DNA of 64,000 nt from Gemmobacter megaterium. GTDB lineage: Bacteria; Pseudomonadota; Alphaproteobacteria; Rhodobacterales; Rhodobacteraceae. Below the pieces are notes generated by a model. That model was not told the DNA's origin and searched no databases. It saw only the letters and a program-made list of their open reading frames with translations. Within the stretch, counting starts at the first letter, position 1; each line of letters starts with the position of its first letter. The position numbers and the translations under genes are program-made. This document shows positions 35,596 through 43,418 of the stretch, in pieces. The DNA lies in NCBI RefSeq assembly GCF_900156815.1, contig NZ_FTOT01000004.1, forward strand, positions 186,001 through 250,000. Reading direction: 5' to 3'.

Positions 35596-36921
35596 ATGAG
35601 CACCGCAACCCTGTCGCCCATGCAGACCGAAACCGTGACGGCCCTGTTCGCCCGCCGCCGCCTGCTGTCCTTTGCGGTTCCGGCGGCGATCCTGGCCTAT
35701 CTGCTGTATGCCGCCGTGGCCTTTGATCTGGCCGGGCTGGCGGCCCGCGCCCGGATGGACAACGCCGCCATCCTGCTGTCGGATTTCCTGTCGCACAAGA
35801 CACATGTGACACGCGACAACCGCAGCGGCGCGCTGAGCGTCTCGATCGAGGGCGACACCAAGGCGGTCTATCCTGCCGACCGTCTGCCAGGGTGGATCAC
35901 TGCGTCGGGGGACGTCACCACGGTCGATCTGGGCGGCGGCCATCTGGTCACCTATGACACCCAGGGCGCGCGCTATGTCGTTCCCGGCTATGGCACGGTG
36001 GACATTCGCCCGGCAGACACCGAGCTGCACCTGACCGCCCCCCTGCCGCTGCCCGACTGGATCAACGCATCGGCCAACCGGGTCACGGTGACAACCGACG
36101 CGGGTCGCTTCACCTATACCCGGTCCAAGGTCGAGGTGTTCCGCTATTCCCCCGGTTGGGAAATGTTCTTCTTCACGCTGGACAGCCCGTTCCACTACAT
36201 GACCTGGGGGGAACTGGCGGGCGCGGCGCTGTGGGGGGAACGGGTGCGGGCCGATATGCCCAACATCGCCGCCATGGCGCAGGATTTCTGGACCAACCGG
36301 GTCTGGCGGCATGGCGATGTGGCCTGGGCCATGTCGGAAACCGTGCTGATGGCGTTTCTGGGCACCTTTGGTGCGGCTCTGGTCGCGCTGCCGCTGGGCT
36401 TTCTGGCCGCGCGCAACATGAACCCGCTGGCCCCCGTGCGCTTTGGCCTGCGCCGGGTGTTCGATTTCATCCGCGGGGTGGACGGGCTGATCTGGACGAT
36501 CATCCTGGCCCGCGCCTTCGGGCCCGGCCCGATGACCGGATCATTGGCCATTTTGCTGACGGACACCGGAAGCTTTGGCAAGATGTTCTCCGAAGCCTTG
36601 GAGAACATTGACGAAAAGCAGGTGGAAGGTGTGCGGTCCACCGGCGCCGATACCCTGCAACGGGCGCGGTTCGGCGTGCTGCCGCAAGTGATGCCGGTGC
36701 TGCTGAGCCAGGTGCTGTATTTCCTGGAATCCAACACGCGCGGCGCCACGGTGATCGGGGCCATCGTCGGCGGCGGCATCGGGCTGTTGCTGACCCAGGC
36801 GATCCAGACCCAGAAGGAATGGGAGGATGTCGCCTATTACATGGTGCTGATCGTGTTGACCGTGATGGCGATGGACAGCCTGTCGGGCTGGCTGCGCCGC
36901 AAGCTGATCAAGGGGGAATGA
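35596..36921 (+). CDS. phnE: phosphonate ABC transporter permease, second (long) subunit
   Basis: A 441-residue PhnE paralogue, well above the 260-300 residues of a simple PhnE. A first helix near residues 23-43 is followed by a roughly 140-residue extracytoplasmic domain rich in beta strands (TTVDLGGGHLVTYDT, RVTVTTDAGRFTY). The usual permease core comes after it, with EAA loop GVRSTGADTLQRARFGVLPQV and TVIGAIVGGGIGLLL. Long second permeases of this kind are known in alphaproteobacterial phn operons. The function of the added domain is unknown; contact with PhnD is possible. Confidence 0.9.
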   Translation: MSTATLSPMQTETVTALFARRRLLSFAVPAAILAYLLYAAVAFDLAGLAARARMDNAAILLSDFLSHKTHVTRDNRSGALSVSIEGDTKAVYPADRLPGWITASGDVTTVDLGGGHLVTYDTQGARYVVPGYGTVDIRPADTELHLTAPLPLPDWINASANRVTVTTDAGRFTYTRSKVEVFRYSPGWEMFFFTLDSPFHYMTWGELAGAALWGERVRADMPNIAAMAQDFWTNRVWRHGDVAWAMSETVLMAFLGTFGAALVALPLGFLAARNMNPLAPVRFGLRRVFDFIRGVDGLIWTIILARAFGPGPMTGSLAILLTDTGSFGKMFSEALENIDEKQVEGVRSTGADTLQRARFGVLPQVMPVLLSQVLYFLESNTRGATVIGAIVGGGIGLLLTQAIQTQKEWEDVAYYMVLIVLTVMAMDSLSGWLRRKLIKGE

Positions 36922-36924
36922 CCA

Positions 36925-37539
36925 ATGCCCAAGCTGTCCCCCGACGCCCCAGTCCTGCATCCCGGCGCGCAGGTGGTGAATTCCACCTTTGGCGGCTGGT
37001 GCGAGATTGGCCAGGGCGCCCGCATCCAGAATTCCGCATTCGGCGACTATGCCTATTGCGACCGGCTGGCCGACATTGCCAACACGACGGTCGGCAAGTT
37101 CTCGAACATCGCCGCACTGACCCGGATCGGGCCGACCGACCATCCGATCGGGCACGCGGCCCTGCATCATTTCACCTACCGCTCGTCGTATTACTGGGAA
37201 GACCTGGAGGATGACGCCGCATTCTTTGCCGCCCGTTCGGCACGGCGTACGGTGTTGGGGCCGGATTGCTGGATCGGCCATGGCGCGATCATCAAGCCCG
37301 AGGTGACGGTAGGCATGGGCGCCATCGTGGCGGCCGGGGCGGTGGTCACGCGGGATGTGGCGCCCTTTGCCATCGTCGCCGGATGCCCGGCAGTCCCGAT
37401 CCGCGACCGTTTTCCGCCGTACCTGGCCGAACGGCTGGCAACCCTGGCCTGGTGGGACTGGAGCCATGACCGCCTGCGCGAGGCGCTGCCCGATTTCCGC
37501 CGCTTGGGTGCCGAAGCCTTTGTGGAGAAATACCGCTAA
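36925..37539 (+). CDS. phosphonate-cluster hexapeptide-repeat acetyltransferase
   Basis: A 204-residue left-handed beta-helix protein of the transferase hexapeptide family that is regularly tied to phn genes. Imperfect hexapeptide turns run through about residues 10-50 and 100-150 (VLGPDCWIGHGAIIKPEVTV, GAIVAAGAVVTRDV), interrupted by a loop with GPTDHPIGHAALHHFTYRSS. It resembles chloramphenicol/serine acetyltransferases, so acetylation of a phosphonate or an amino group is plausible, perhaps as a functional stand-in for PhnO. It begins 3 bases after phnE and ends that operon. Confidence 0.85.
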   Translation: MPKLSPDAPVLHPGAQVVNSTFGGWCEIGQGARIQNSAFGDYAYCDRLADIANTTVGKFSNIAALTRIGPTDHPIGHAALHHFTYRSSYYWEDLEDDAAFFAARSARRTVLGPDCWIGHGAIIKPEVTVGMGAIVAAGAVVTRDVAPFAIVAGCPAVPIRDRFPPYLAERLATLAWWDWSHDRLREALPDFRRLGAEAFVEKYR

Positions 37540-37592
37540 GGCGTGACGCCGCGCTGCCCCCTGGGGCCAACGGCCCGCGTCACGGGCAAGGC

Positions 37593-37616
37593 ACCCCCAA
37601 GATATCTGCCGCAAGG
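37593..37616. repeat. short dispersed repeat, copy 2
   Basis: ACCCCCAAGATATCTGCCGC followed by AAGG in the 96-base gap between the convergent hexapeptide and phnF genes. It is a diverged version of the motif at 19035-19064. Confidence 0.4.
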
Positions 37617-37635
37617 CGACGCCGCGCCCTGTCGC

Positions 37636-38346
37636 TCAATCCGGCGCGACGGTCAGCGTCACGCGGTCGCCTGCAAACCAGGTGGTGCCATATTCCACCG
37701 GCACGCCCATCGTATCCACGTTGATGGCGACCGAGCGCAGGATCGGCGCGCCCTCGGGAAGTTCAAGCACAAGCGCAAGCACCGTCGGGGCCAGTTTCGC
37801 CGTCAGACGGGTCTGCGCGCGCGTGTAATCAGGCAGGCCACAGGCGGCCAGCGCGGCGGTGATGGATTGCCGGTCCCCGATATGGCGCAAGAAGTCGGGA
37901 AAGCGCACCGCGTCAAAGACGGACCGGAAGGCCGCCAGCGGCTGCCCGTCCACCAGCGAGACCCCTTCCACGACATGCACCGACGCACCGGGGGCCAGGC
38001 GCAGCGCCTCTGCCTCCTTGCTGTTGGCGCCACGGGTATCAAGCAGCGTCAGCCGACGCGACGGCGTGCGGCCCGAGTCGCTGACCGCCTGGTGGAACCG
38101 CACGCGGCGCCCCAGGGCATACTCCGTCGGGCGCGCCGTGACAAAGGCGCCAGCCCCCCGCCGGGTCCGTATCGTCCCGGCCTGCACCAGTGCCGACAAC
38201 GCATGGCGCACGGTGTGGCGGTTGACGCCAAAGCGTGCGGCCAGGTCGGCCTCGGTCGGCAGGCGGTCGCCGGGATGGTAATGTCCCTTGGCGATTTCCG
38301 ACGAAAGCGTGTCGGCGATGGCGGTCCAGATCGGCGCTCTGGGCAT
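37636..38346 (-). CDS. phnF: GntR/HutC-type regulator of phosphonate metabolism
   Basis: A 236-residue repressor. The GntR winged helix-turn-helix covers about residues 5-70 (GDRLPTEADLAARFGVNRHT, VRHALSALVQAGTIRTRRG), followed by a UTRA effector domain with LVDGQPLAAFRSV. It is transcribed away from phnG; the 111-base gap between them holds a repeated TTGTATAG motif that is the likely binding site. It probably represses phnG-N and itself until phosphonate is present. Confidence 0.92.
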   Translation of the reverse strand: MPRAPIWTAIADTLSSEIAKGHYHPGDRLPTEADLAARFGVNRHTVRHALSALVQAGTIRTRRGAGAFVTARPTEYALGRRVRFHQAVSDSGRTPSRRLTLLDTRGANSKEAEALRLAPGASVHVVEGVSLVDGQPLAAFRSVFDAVRFPDFLRHIGDRQSITAALAACGLPDYTRAQTRLTAKLAPTVLALVLELPEGAPILRSVAINVDTMGVPVEYGTTWFAGDRVTLTVAPD

Positions 38347-38405
38347 GGTGTCACCAAAATTTCACGAAACGAGGGTTGAGGACTCAGGGCTGGGCGCGTA
38401 TGGAT

Positions 38406-38433
38406 TTGTATAGTTGTATAGTAATCTAGACAT
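38406..38433. promoter_or_regulatory. probable PhnF operator in the phnF-phnG gap
   Basis: TTGTATAG occurs twice in tandem (38406-38413, 38414-38421). The second copy also forms an inverted repeat with CTAGACA at 38426-38432 (TGTATAG-TAAT-CTAGACA, 6 of 7 pairs). GntR/HutC proteins bind inverted repeats of this kind, and the TA-rich block stands out in GC-rich DNA. It sits 25-50 bases before phnG and 60-90 before phnF, so one site could serve both promoters. Confidence 0.6.
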
Positions 38434-38457
38434 ATCCGCAAGCTTGTCGAGGCCGGA

Positions 38458-38904
38458 ATGCCCCATACCCCTGAACCCGATGCACGCCGCGCCTGGATCT
38501 CTGTGCTGGCCAAGGCGCCGCCCGCGCAGCTGGCCGGCCTGATGCCGGACCTGGCGCCCCATACCTGCCTGCGTCCGCCCGAGATTGGCACGGTCATGGT
38601 GCAGGGCCGCGCCGGAGGAACCGGGGCGCGCTTCAACCTTGGCGAGATGACGGTGACGCGCTGTTCGGTGCAACTGGCCTGCGGCACTGTGGGCCATGCC
38701 TGTGTGCAGGGCCGCGACAAGGATCACGCCCGCCGCGCGGCGCTGGCCGATGCGATGCTGCAAACCGATGCGGGGCCAGAGCTTGAGGCCGGGGTACTGG
38801 CCCCGCTGCGCCATGCGGCTGCGGCAGCGCGCGCCGCCCGAGCGGCAAAGGCGGCGGGAACGCGCGTCGAATTCTTCACCATGGTGCGCGGGGAAGACCA
38901 ATGA
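38458..38904 (+). CDS. phnG: carbon-phosphorus lyase core subunit PhnG
   Basis: A 148-residue subunit of the PhnGHIJ core complex, which with PhnI and PhnM forms the ribosyl 5-phosphonate triphosphate used for C-P bond cleavage. It opens with R..W..vLA, then PPEIGTVMVQGRAGGTGARFNLGEMTVTRC, whose FNLGE(M/A)TVTRC core is diagnostic. The protein ends with RVEFFTMVRGED. Its last bases overlap the phnH start (ATGA). It is the first gene of phnGHI-fosX-JKL-N. Confidence 0.94.
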   Translation: MPHTPEPDARRAWISVLAKAPPAQLAGLMPDLAPHTCLRPPEIGTVMVQGRAGGTGARFNLGEMTVTRCSVQLACGTVGHACVQGRDKDHARRAALADAMLQTDAGPELEAGVLAPLRHAAAAARAARAAKAAGTRVEFFTMVRGEDQ

Positions 38905-39467
38905 GCGCCCTTCTGACTGGCGGCTTTGCCGATCCGGCGGTGCAATCGGCCCATGCGTTCCGCGCCCTGCTGGAGGCGATGGCGCGACCGGGCCGGATTT
39001 TCCCTGTGTCCGGCGCCACACCGCCCGCGCCCCTGTCTGTTGCGGCCGGGGTCGCCCTGCTGGTGCTGACCGACAGCACCACCCCGGTGCATCTGGCCGG
39101 GGCCGCCGATTGCGCGGCGGTGCGCGGCTGGATCGCCTTTCACACCGGCGCACCGCTGGTCGCTGCCGAGGCGGCACACTTCGCACTGGGGACATGGGCG
39201 GCGCTGGCCCCCGCCGCGCGCTTTCGCCGGGGAGAGCCTGCCTATCCCGACCGTTCGGCCACGCTGATCGTCGAGGTCGGTCATCTGGCCAATGCCGGCG
39301 CCCGCCTGACCGGGCCGGGGATCGCCACGGACATACGGTTGAGCCTGCCCGAGACCGCAGCCTTTCAGGCCAACCGTGGCCTGTACCCGCTGGGGTTCGA
39401 TACCATCCTGACCTGTGGCGACCGGCTGGCCGCCCTGCCCCGCAGCACCCGCGTGGAGGATATCTGA
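38901..39467 (+). CDS. phnH: carbon-phosphorus lyase core subunit PhnH
   Basis: A 188-residue subunit of the same core, with a PLP-transferase-like fold that lacks catalytic residues. Diagnostic segments are GFADPAVQSAHAFRALLEAM, ARPGRIF, and the C-terminal GFDTILTCGDRLAALPRSTR. It overlaps phnG by four bases and its stop overlaps the phnI start by one, so production of these subunits is balanced by coupling. Confidence 0.94.
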   Translation: MSALLTGGFADPAVQSAHAFRALLEAMARPGRIFPVSGATPPAPLSVAAGVALLVLTDSTTPVHLAGAADCAAVRGWIAFHTGAPLVAAEAAHFALGTWAALAPAARFRRGEPAYPDRSATLIVEVGHLANAGARLTGPGIATDIRLSLPETAAFQANRGLYPLGFDTILTCGDRLAALPRSTRVEDI

Positions 39468-40645
39468 TGTATGTTGCCGTCAAAGGGGGCGAGCGCGCGA
39501 TTGATGCCGCCCATGACTGGCTGGCAGAGGAGCGGCGCGGCGATCTGTCGGTGCCCGAACTGACCATCCCGCAGATCCGCGAGCAGATGGCCCTGGCGGT
39601 GAACCGGGTGATGGCCGAAGGGTCGCTCTACGATCCCGATCTGGCGGCGCTGGCGATCAAGCAGGCGCGCGGCGACCTGATCGAGGCCGTGTTCCTGATC
39701 CGCGCCTATCGCACCACCCTGCCACGCTTTGGCGCCTCGTGCCCGGTCGATACGGCGGCGATGGCGGTGGACCGGCGGGTTTCGGCAACCTTCAAGGATT
39801 TGCCCGGCGGGCAGGTACTGGGGCCGACCTTCGACTATACCCACCGGCTGCTGGATTTCGCGCTGATGGCCGAGGGGGCGCCCCCCTCCCCCATCCCCTC
39901 CCCACAAGGGGGAGGGGAGGCGCACAGCGGGACACGCGGGGCAACGATGGCGGGCCAGGTGCCCCCCTCCCCCCTTGTGGGGGAGGGAGGGGGAGGGGGG
40001 GCGCCCCCGGACCCCGTTCCCCATGTCACCGGCCTGCTGGATCGCGACGGGCTGATCGAACCCGCGCACCCCGATGAAGCGGCGCCGCGCGATCTGACAC
40101 GCGAGCCACTGGAATTGCCCGCCAGCCGCGCGCTGCGGCTGCAAGCACTGGCGCGGGCGGACGAGGGATTCACCCTGTCGCTGGCCTATTCCACCCAGCG
40201 CGGCTACGGCCGCACCCATGCCTTTGTCGGCGAGTTGCGCATCGGCATGGTGGCGGTGGAGGTCGAGTTGCCGGAACTGGGCTTTGCCGTCGAGATCGGC
40301 GAGATCGAGTTGACCGAATGCGAGACGGTCAACCAGTTCAAGGGTTCCAGGACCGAACCGCCGCAGTTCACCCGCGGCTATGGCCTTGTGATGGGCCAGT
40401 CGGAACGTAAGGCGATTTCCATGAGCCTGGTGGACCGCGCCCTGCGCTGGCAGGAACTGGGCGAGGATTTCATCGGGGCGCCTGCGCAGGACGAGGAATT
40501 CGTGCTGTCGCATTGCGACAACATCCAGGCGACCGGATTTCTGGAACATATCAAGCTGCCGCATTACGTGGATTTCCAGGCCGAGCTGGAATTGGTCCGT
40601 CGCCTGCGGCGCGAGGCCCTGGCGGTGCGGGAGGCGGCAGAATGA
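39467..40645 (+). CDS. phnI: carbon-phosphorus lyase core subunit PhnI with in-frame repeat insertion
   Basis: The nucleosidase-like subunit, 392 residues here against about 355-370 in relatives. The conserved body is present: MYVAVKGGERAI, IRAYRTTLPRFG, RRVSATFKDLPGGQVLGPTF, then AYSTQRGYGRTHAF, GYGLVMGQSERKAISM, and PAQDEEFVLSHCDNI near the end. Between the FDYTHRLLDFALMAEG segment and the next conserved block, residues about 137-180 are Pro/Gly-rich and are encoded by the palindromic repeat at 39879-40003. The frame stays open, and the site corresponds to a length-variable loop, so the enzyme is probably functional. The ATG at 39467 overlaps the phnH stop (TGATG); the stop overlaps fosX (ATGA). 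Confidence 0.93.
   Translation: MYVAVKGGERAIDAAHDWLAEERRGDLSVPELTIPQIREQMALAVNRVMAEGSLYDPDLAALAIKQARGDLIEAVFLIRAYRTTLPRFGASCPVDTAAMAVDRRVSATFKDLPGGQVLGPTFDYTHRLLDFALMAEGAPPSPIPSPQGGGEAHSGTRGATMAGQVPPSPLVGEGGGGGAPPDPVPHVTGLLDRDGLIEPAHPDEAAPRDLTREPLELPASRALRLQALARADEGFTLSLAYSTQRGYGRTHAFVGELRIGMVAVEVELPELGFAVEIGEIELTECETVNQFKGSRTEPPQFTRGYGLVMGQSERKAISMSLVDRALRWQELGEDFIGAPAQDEEFVLSHCDNIQATGFLEHIKLPHYVDFQAELELVRRLRREALAVREAAE
39879..40003. repeat. GC-rich palindromic repeat element, copy 2 (inside phnI)
   Basis: A 125-base element with the same two-module plan as copy 1 at 16583-16706. It has CTCCCCACAAGGGGGAGGGG on the left and CCCCCCTTGTGGGGGAGGG on the right, around a 41-base spacer. The left modules of the two copies differ by one base. 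Here the element is read as PPSPIPSPQGGGEA, a spacer, then PPSPLVGEGGGGG inside PhnI. It resembles protein-invading palindromic elements known from Rickettsia in behaviour, not in sequence. Confidence 0.88.
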
Positions 40646-41061
40646 GCAGCGGCCTGTCGCATGTGACCTTTGTCGTCGCGGATCTGGACCGGATGCAAAG
40701 GGTACTGGAGCAGGTGTTCGGTGCGCGCTGTGTGTATGACAGCGGCGACGACACCTTTTCGCTGTCGGCCGAGCGGTTCTTCCTGATCGGCGAAACCTGG
40801 GTTGCCATCATGCAGGGCGATCCGCTGCCGTCGCGCAGCTACAACCATGCGGCCTTCAAGGTTGACGATGCGGACATCGAAGGTTGCCGCGCCCGCATCC
40901 TTGATCTGGGACTCGAGATCCGTCCCGAAAGGCCAAGGGTCGCAGGCGAAGGGCGGTCGATCTACTTTTACGGCCCCGACAACCACCTTTTCGAAGTGCA
41001 TTCCGGCACCTTGCAGGACCGGCTTGCACGCTATGCGCAGGGCAAGGAGACGGCGCAATGA
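40642..41061 (+). CDS. fosX: FosX-type fosfomycin hydrolase (VOC family)
   Basis: A 139-residue vicinal-oxygen-chelate enzyme. The metal ligands of FosX/FosA fall exactly in place: His7, His69 and Glu118. Glu44, the general base that sets the water-using FosX apart from thiol-using FosA, is also present in LSAERFF. FosX hydrates the epoxide of fosfomycin, itself a phosphonate; the enzyme from Mesorhizobium loti is likewise encoded in a phn cluster. Both ends overlap neighbours by ATGA (phnI before, phnJ after), so it is a fixed part of the operon. It may protect PhnJ or feed an epoxyphosphonate product into the pathway, rather than act as acquired resistance. Confidence 0.88.
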   Translation: MSSGLSHVTFVVADLDRMQRVLEQVFGARCVYDSGDDTFSLSAERFFLIGETWVAIMQGDPLPSRSYNHAAFKVDDADIEGCRARILDLGLEIRPERPRVAGEGRSIYFYGPDNHLFEVHSGTLQDRLARYAQGKETAQ

Positions 41062-41927
41062 CCGACCACGCCTATAACTTCGCCTATCTGGATGAACAGA
41101 CCAAGCGGATGATCCGGCGCGCGCTGCTCAAGGCGCTGGCGATGCCGGGCTATCAGGTGCCCTTTGCCAGCCGCGAGATGCCCATGCCCTATGGCTGGGG
41201 CACCGGCGGGGTGCAGGTGACGGCGGCCTGCCTGACGCCCGATGACAGGCTGAAGGTGATCGACCAGGGCGCAGATGACACGACCAATGCAGTGTCGATC
41301 CGCCGGTTCTTTCAGCGCACCGCAGGGGTGGCAGTGACCGAGGCGACAGTCGAGGCGACGCTGATCCAGACCCGCCACCGCATTCCCGAACAGCCGCTGA
41401 GCGAAGGGCAGATCCTTGTCTATCAGGTGCCGATCCCGGAACCCTTGCGCTTTCTGGAACCGCGCGAGACCGAAACGCGCAAGATGCACGAGCTGGAAGA
41501 ATACGGCCTGATGCATGTGAAGCTGTACGAAGACATCGCCCGGCATGGCGAAATTGCGACCAGCTATGCCTATCCTGTGAAGGTGGAAGGGCGCTATGTC
41601 ATGGACCCCTCGCCGATCCCGAAATTCGACAACCCCAAGCTGGCCGGAAATCCCGCGATCCAGTTGTTCGGGGCCGGGCGCGAGGCGCGGATCCATGCCC
41701 TGCCGCCCTATTGCGATGTGGTGAGCCTGGATTTCGAGGATCATCCCTTTGTCGCCTCCAAGGCCGACGCGTGCTGCGACCTGTGCGGATCGGGCACCAG
41801 CTATCTGGACGAGGTGATCACGGATGACAGGGGCAGCCGGATGTTCGTCTGTTCCGACACCGACTATTGCACCAGCCGCCGGGCCGAGGGCCAACGCGGG
41901 CGGCTTTCGCCCGAGGGGCGCGCGTGA
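41058..41927 (+). CDS. phnJ: alpha-D-ribose 1-methylphosphonate 5-phosphate C-P-lyase
   Basis: The radical-SAM catalytic subunit that breaks the carbon-phosphorus bond. The 289-residue protein keeps the four conserved cysteines at 240, 243, 265 and 271 (CDLCGSG; FVCSDTDYC), one position off E. coli PhnJ numbering. The N terminus FAYLDEQTKRMIRRALLKAL and GWGTGGVQVTAACL are diagnostic. It overlaps fosX by four bases and phnK by one. Confidence 0.96.
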   Translation: MTDHAYNFAYLDEQTKRMIRRALLKALAMPGYQVPFASREMPMPYGWGTGGVQVTAACLTPDDRLKVIDQGADDTTNAVSIRRFFQRTAGVAVTEATVEATLIQTRHRIPEQPLSEGQILVYQVPIPEPLRFLEPRETETRKMHELEEYGLMHVKLYEDIARHGEIATSYAYPVKVEGRYVMDPSPIPKFDNPKLAGNPAIQLFGAGREARIHALPPYCDVVSLDFEDHPFVASKADACCDLCGSGTSYLDEVITDDRGSRMFVCSDTDYCTSRRAEGQRGRLSPEGRA

Positions 41928-42721
41928 TGGGGGCCGGGGAATTGGGTATTTTTGGCAAGATGAAACTGCAACCGCTGCTGTCTGTGCAAGGTCTGACCAA
42001 GCGCTATGGCGCGCGGATCGGCTGCGCGGATGTGTCGTTCGATCTGTGGCCGGGCGAGGTGCTGGGGATCGTGGGGGAAAGCGGGTCGGGCAAGTCGACG
42101 CTGCTGTCCTGTCTGGCGGGTCATCAACGGCCTGATCTGGGGCGGATCCTCTATGATGGCGACGATGTGCTGGCGCTGTCCGAGGCGGCGTGGCGGCGGC
42201 TGTTGCGGGGCGACTGGGCCTATGTCCATCAGAACCCGCGCGACGGTTTGCGCATGGGGGTCAGTGCGGGGGGCAATGTCGGGGAACGGCTGATGGGGAC
42301 GGGCGCGCGGCATTATGGTGCGATCCGCGCCACGGCGACCGACTGGCTGGGGCGGGTGGAGATTGCCGCTGACCGCATCGACGACCGGCCCAGCGCATTT
42401 TCGGGTGGGATGCAGCAACGGTTGCAGATCGCCCGCAATCTGGTCACTGGCCCCCGGCTGGTGTTCATGGACGAGCCGACAGGGGGGCTGGACGTGTCGG
42501 TGCAGGCGCGGTTGCTGGATCTGTTGCGCGGATTGGTGCGCGATCTGGGCCTGTCGGTGGTGATCGTGACGCATGATCTTGCGGTGGTGCGGTTGCTGGC
42601 CGACCGGCTGATGGTGATGAAATCGGGGCGGGTGGTGGAAACCGGCCTGACCGATCAGGTTCTGGACGATCCGCAGCATGGCTATACGCAGCTGCTTGTG
42701 TCCTCTGTCCTACAGGTGTGA
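41927..42721 (+). CDS. phnK: phosphonate C-P lyase system protein PhnK (ABC-type ATPase)
   Basis: A 264-residue ABC-type ATPase that docks on the PhnGHIJ core. It has Walker A GESGSGKST, the distinctive YVHQNPRDGLRMGVSAGGN stretch, signature FSGGMQQRLQIARNL, and Walker B LVFMDEPTGGLDVS. I use the ATG at 41927 because GAGGGG precedes it and it overlaps the phnJ stop (TGATG). An ATG at 41960 matches the usual family N terminus (MKLQPLLSV) but has no ribosome site. The extra N-terminal residues are encoded by a short dispersed repeat. It is not a transporter subunit despite its fold. Confidence 0.93.
   Translation: MGAGELGIFGKMKLQPLLSVQGLTKRYGARIGCADVSFDLWPGEVLGIVGESGSGKSTLLSCLAGHQRPDLGRILYDGDDVLALSEAAWRRLLRGDWAYVHQNPRDGLRMGVSAGGNVGERLMGTGARHYGAIRATATDWLGRVEIAADRIDDRPSAFSGGMQQRLQIARNLVTGPRLVFMDEPTGGLDVSVQARLLDLLRGLVRDLGLSVVIVTHDLAVVRLLADRLMVMKSGRVVETGLTDQVLDDPQHGYTQLLVSSVLQV
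41943..41966. repeat. short dispersed repeat, copy 3 (phnJ-phnK junction)
   Basis: TGGGTATTTTTGGCAAGATG followed by AAAC overlaps the beginning of phnK and supplies one of its two possible start codons. It shares the core GGTATTT..GGCAAGATGAAA with 19035-19064. Confidence 0.5.
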
Positions 42722-42724
42722 GCG

Positions 42725-43408
42725 ATGATCGAGGTGAGCAATCTGTCCAAGGCCTTTACCCTGCACAATCAGGGTGGCGCGGTCATTCCGGTGATGGCGG
42801 GCGCGGCGCTGCGCGTGGCGCCGGGCGAATGTGTGGGGCTGGTGGGCCAGTCGGGGGCGGGCAAGTCGACGCTGATGCGGATGGTCTATGGCAATTATCT
42901 GGCGGCGGGCGGCCGCATCCTTGTCGGTGGGGTCGATGTGGTGACGGCAGAGCCGCGGCAGATCATTGCATTGCGGCGCGAGGTGCTGGGCTATGTCAGC
43001 CAGTTCCTGCGCGTGGTGCCGCGGGTTCCCACCATAGAGGTGGTGGCCGACCCGTTGTTGCGGCTGGGTATCCCGGCGGATCAGGCGCGCGACCGCGCGG
43101 CGGCCTTGCTGGCGCGGCTGAACATTCCCGAACGGCTGTGGGGCCTGTCGCCCACCACCTTTTCGGGGGGCGAGCAGCAGCGGGTGAATATCGCGCGCGG
43201 CTTTGCCCATGGCTATCCGGCGTTGTTGCTGGATGAGCCGACCGCCAGTCTGGATGCCGCCAACCGCGCGGTGGTGCTGGAACTGATCGGCGAGGCCAAG
43301 GCACGCGGGGCCGCGATCCTGGGCATTTTCCATGACGAGGGCGCGCGGGCGCAGGTCTGTGACCGGCTGGTGGACGTCACCGCCTTTACGCCCGCGCGGG
43401 TGGCATGA
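42725..43408 (+). CDS. phnL: phosphonate C-P lyase system protein PhnL (ABC-type ATPase)
   Basis: A 227-residue ABC-type ATPase paired with PhnK on the C-P lyase core. It starts [17 protein letters not shown], where the family has the same FTLHxQGG segment. Walker A is GQSGAGKST, the signature [14 protein letters not shown], and Walker [12 protein letters not shown]. The switch region FHDEG carries the His. It begins 3 bases after phnK. Confidence 0.94.
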   Translation: MIEVSNLSKAFTLHNQGGAVIPVMAGAALRVAPGECVGLVGQSGAGKSTLMRMVYGNYLAAGGRILVGGVDVVTAEPRQIIALRREVLGYVSQFLRVVPRVPTIEVVADPLLRLGIPADQARDRAAALLARLNIPERLWGLSPTTFSGGEQQRVNIARGFAHGYPALLLDEPTASLDAANRAVVLELIGEAKARGAAILGIFHDEGARAQVCDRLVDVTAFTPARVA

Positions 43409-43418
43409 GGCGGGTGGC

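Noticed and set aside
41960-42721. A shorter phnK starting at ATG 41960
   Set aside because: It matches the family N terminus but has no ribosome site, while 41927 has GAGGGG and overlaps the phnJ stop. It is kept only as an alternative.
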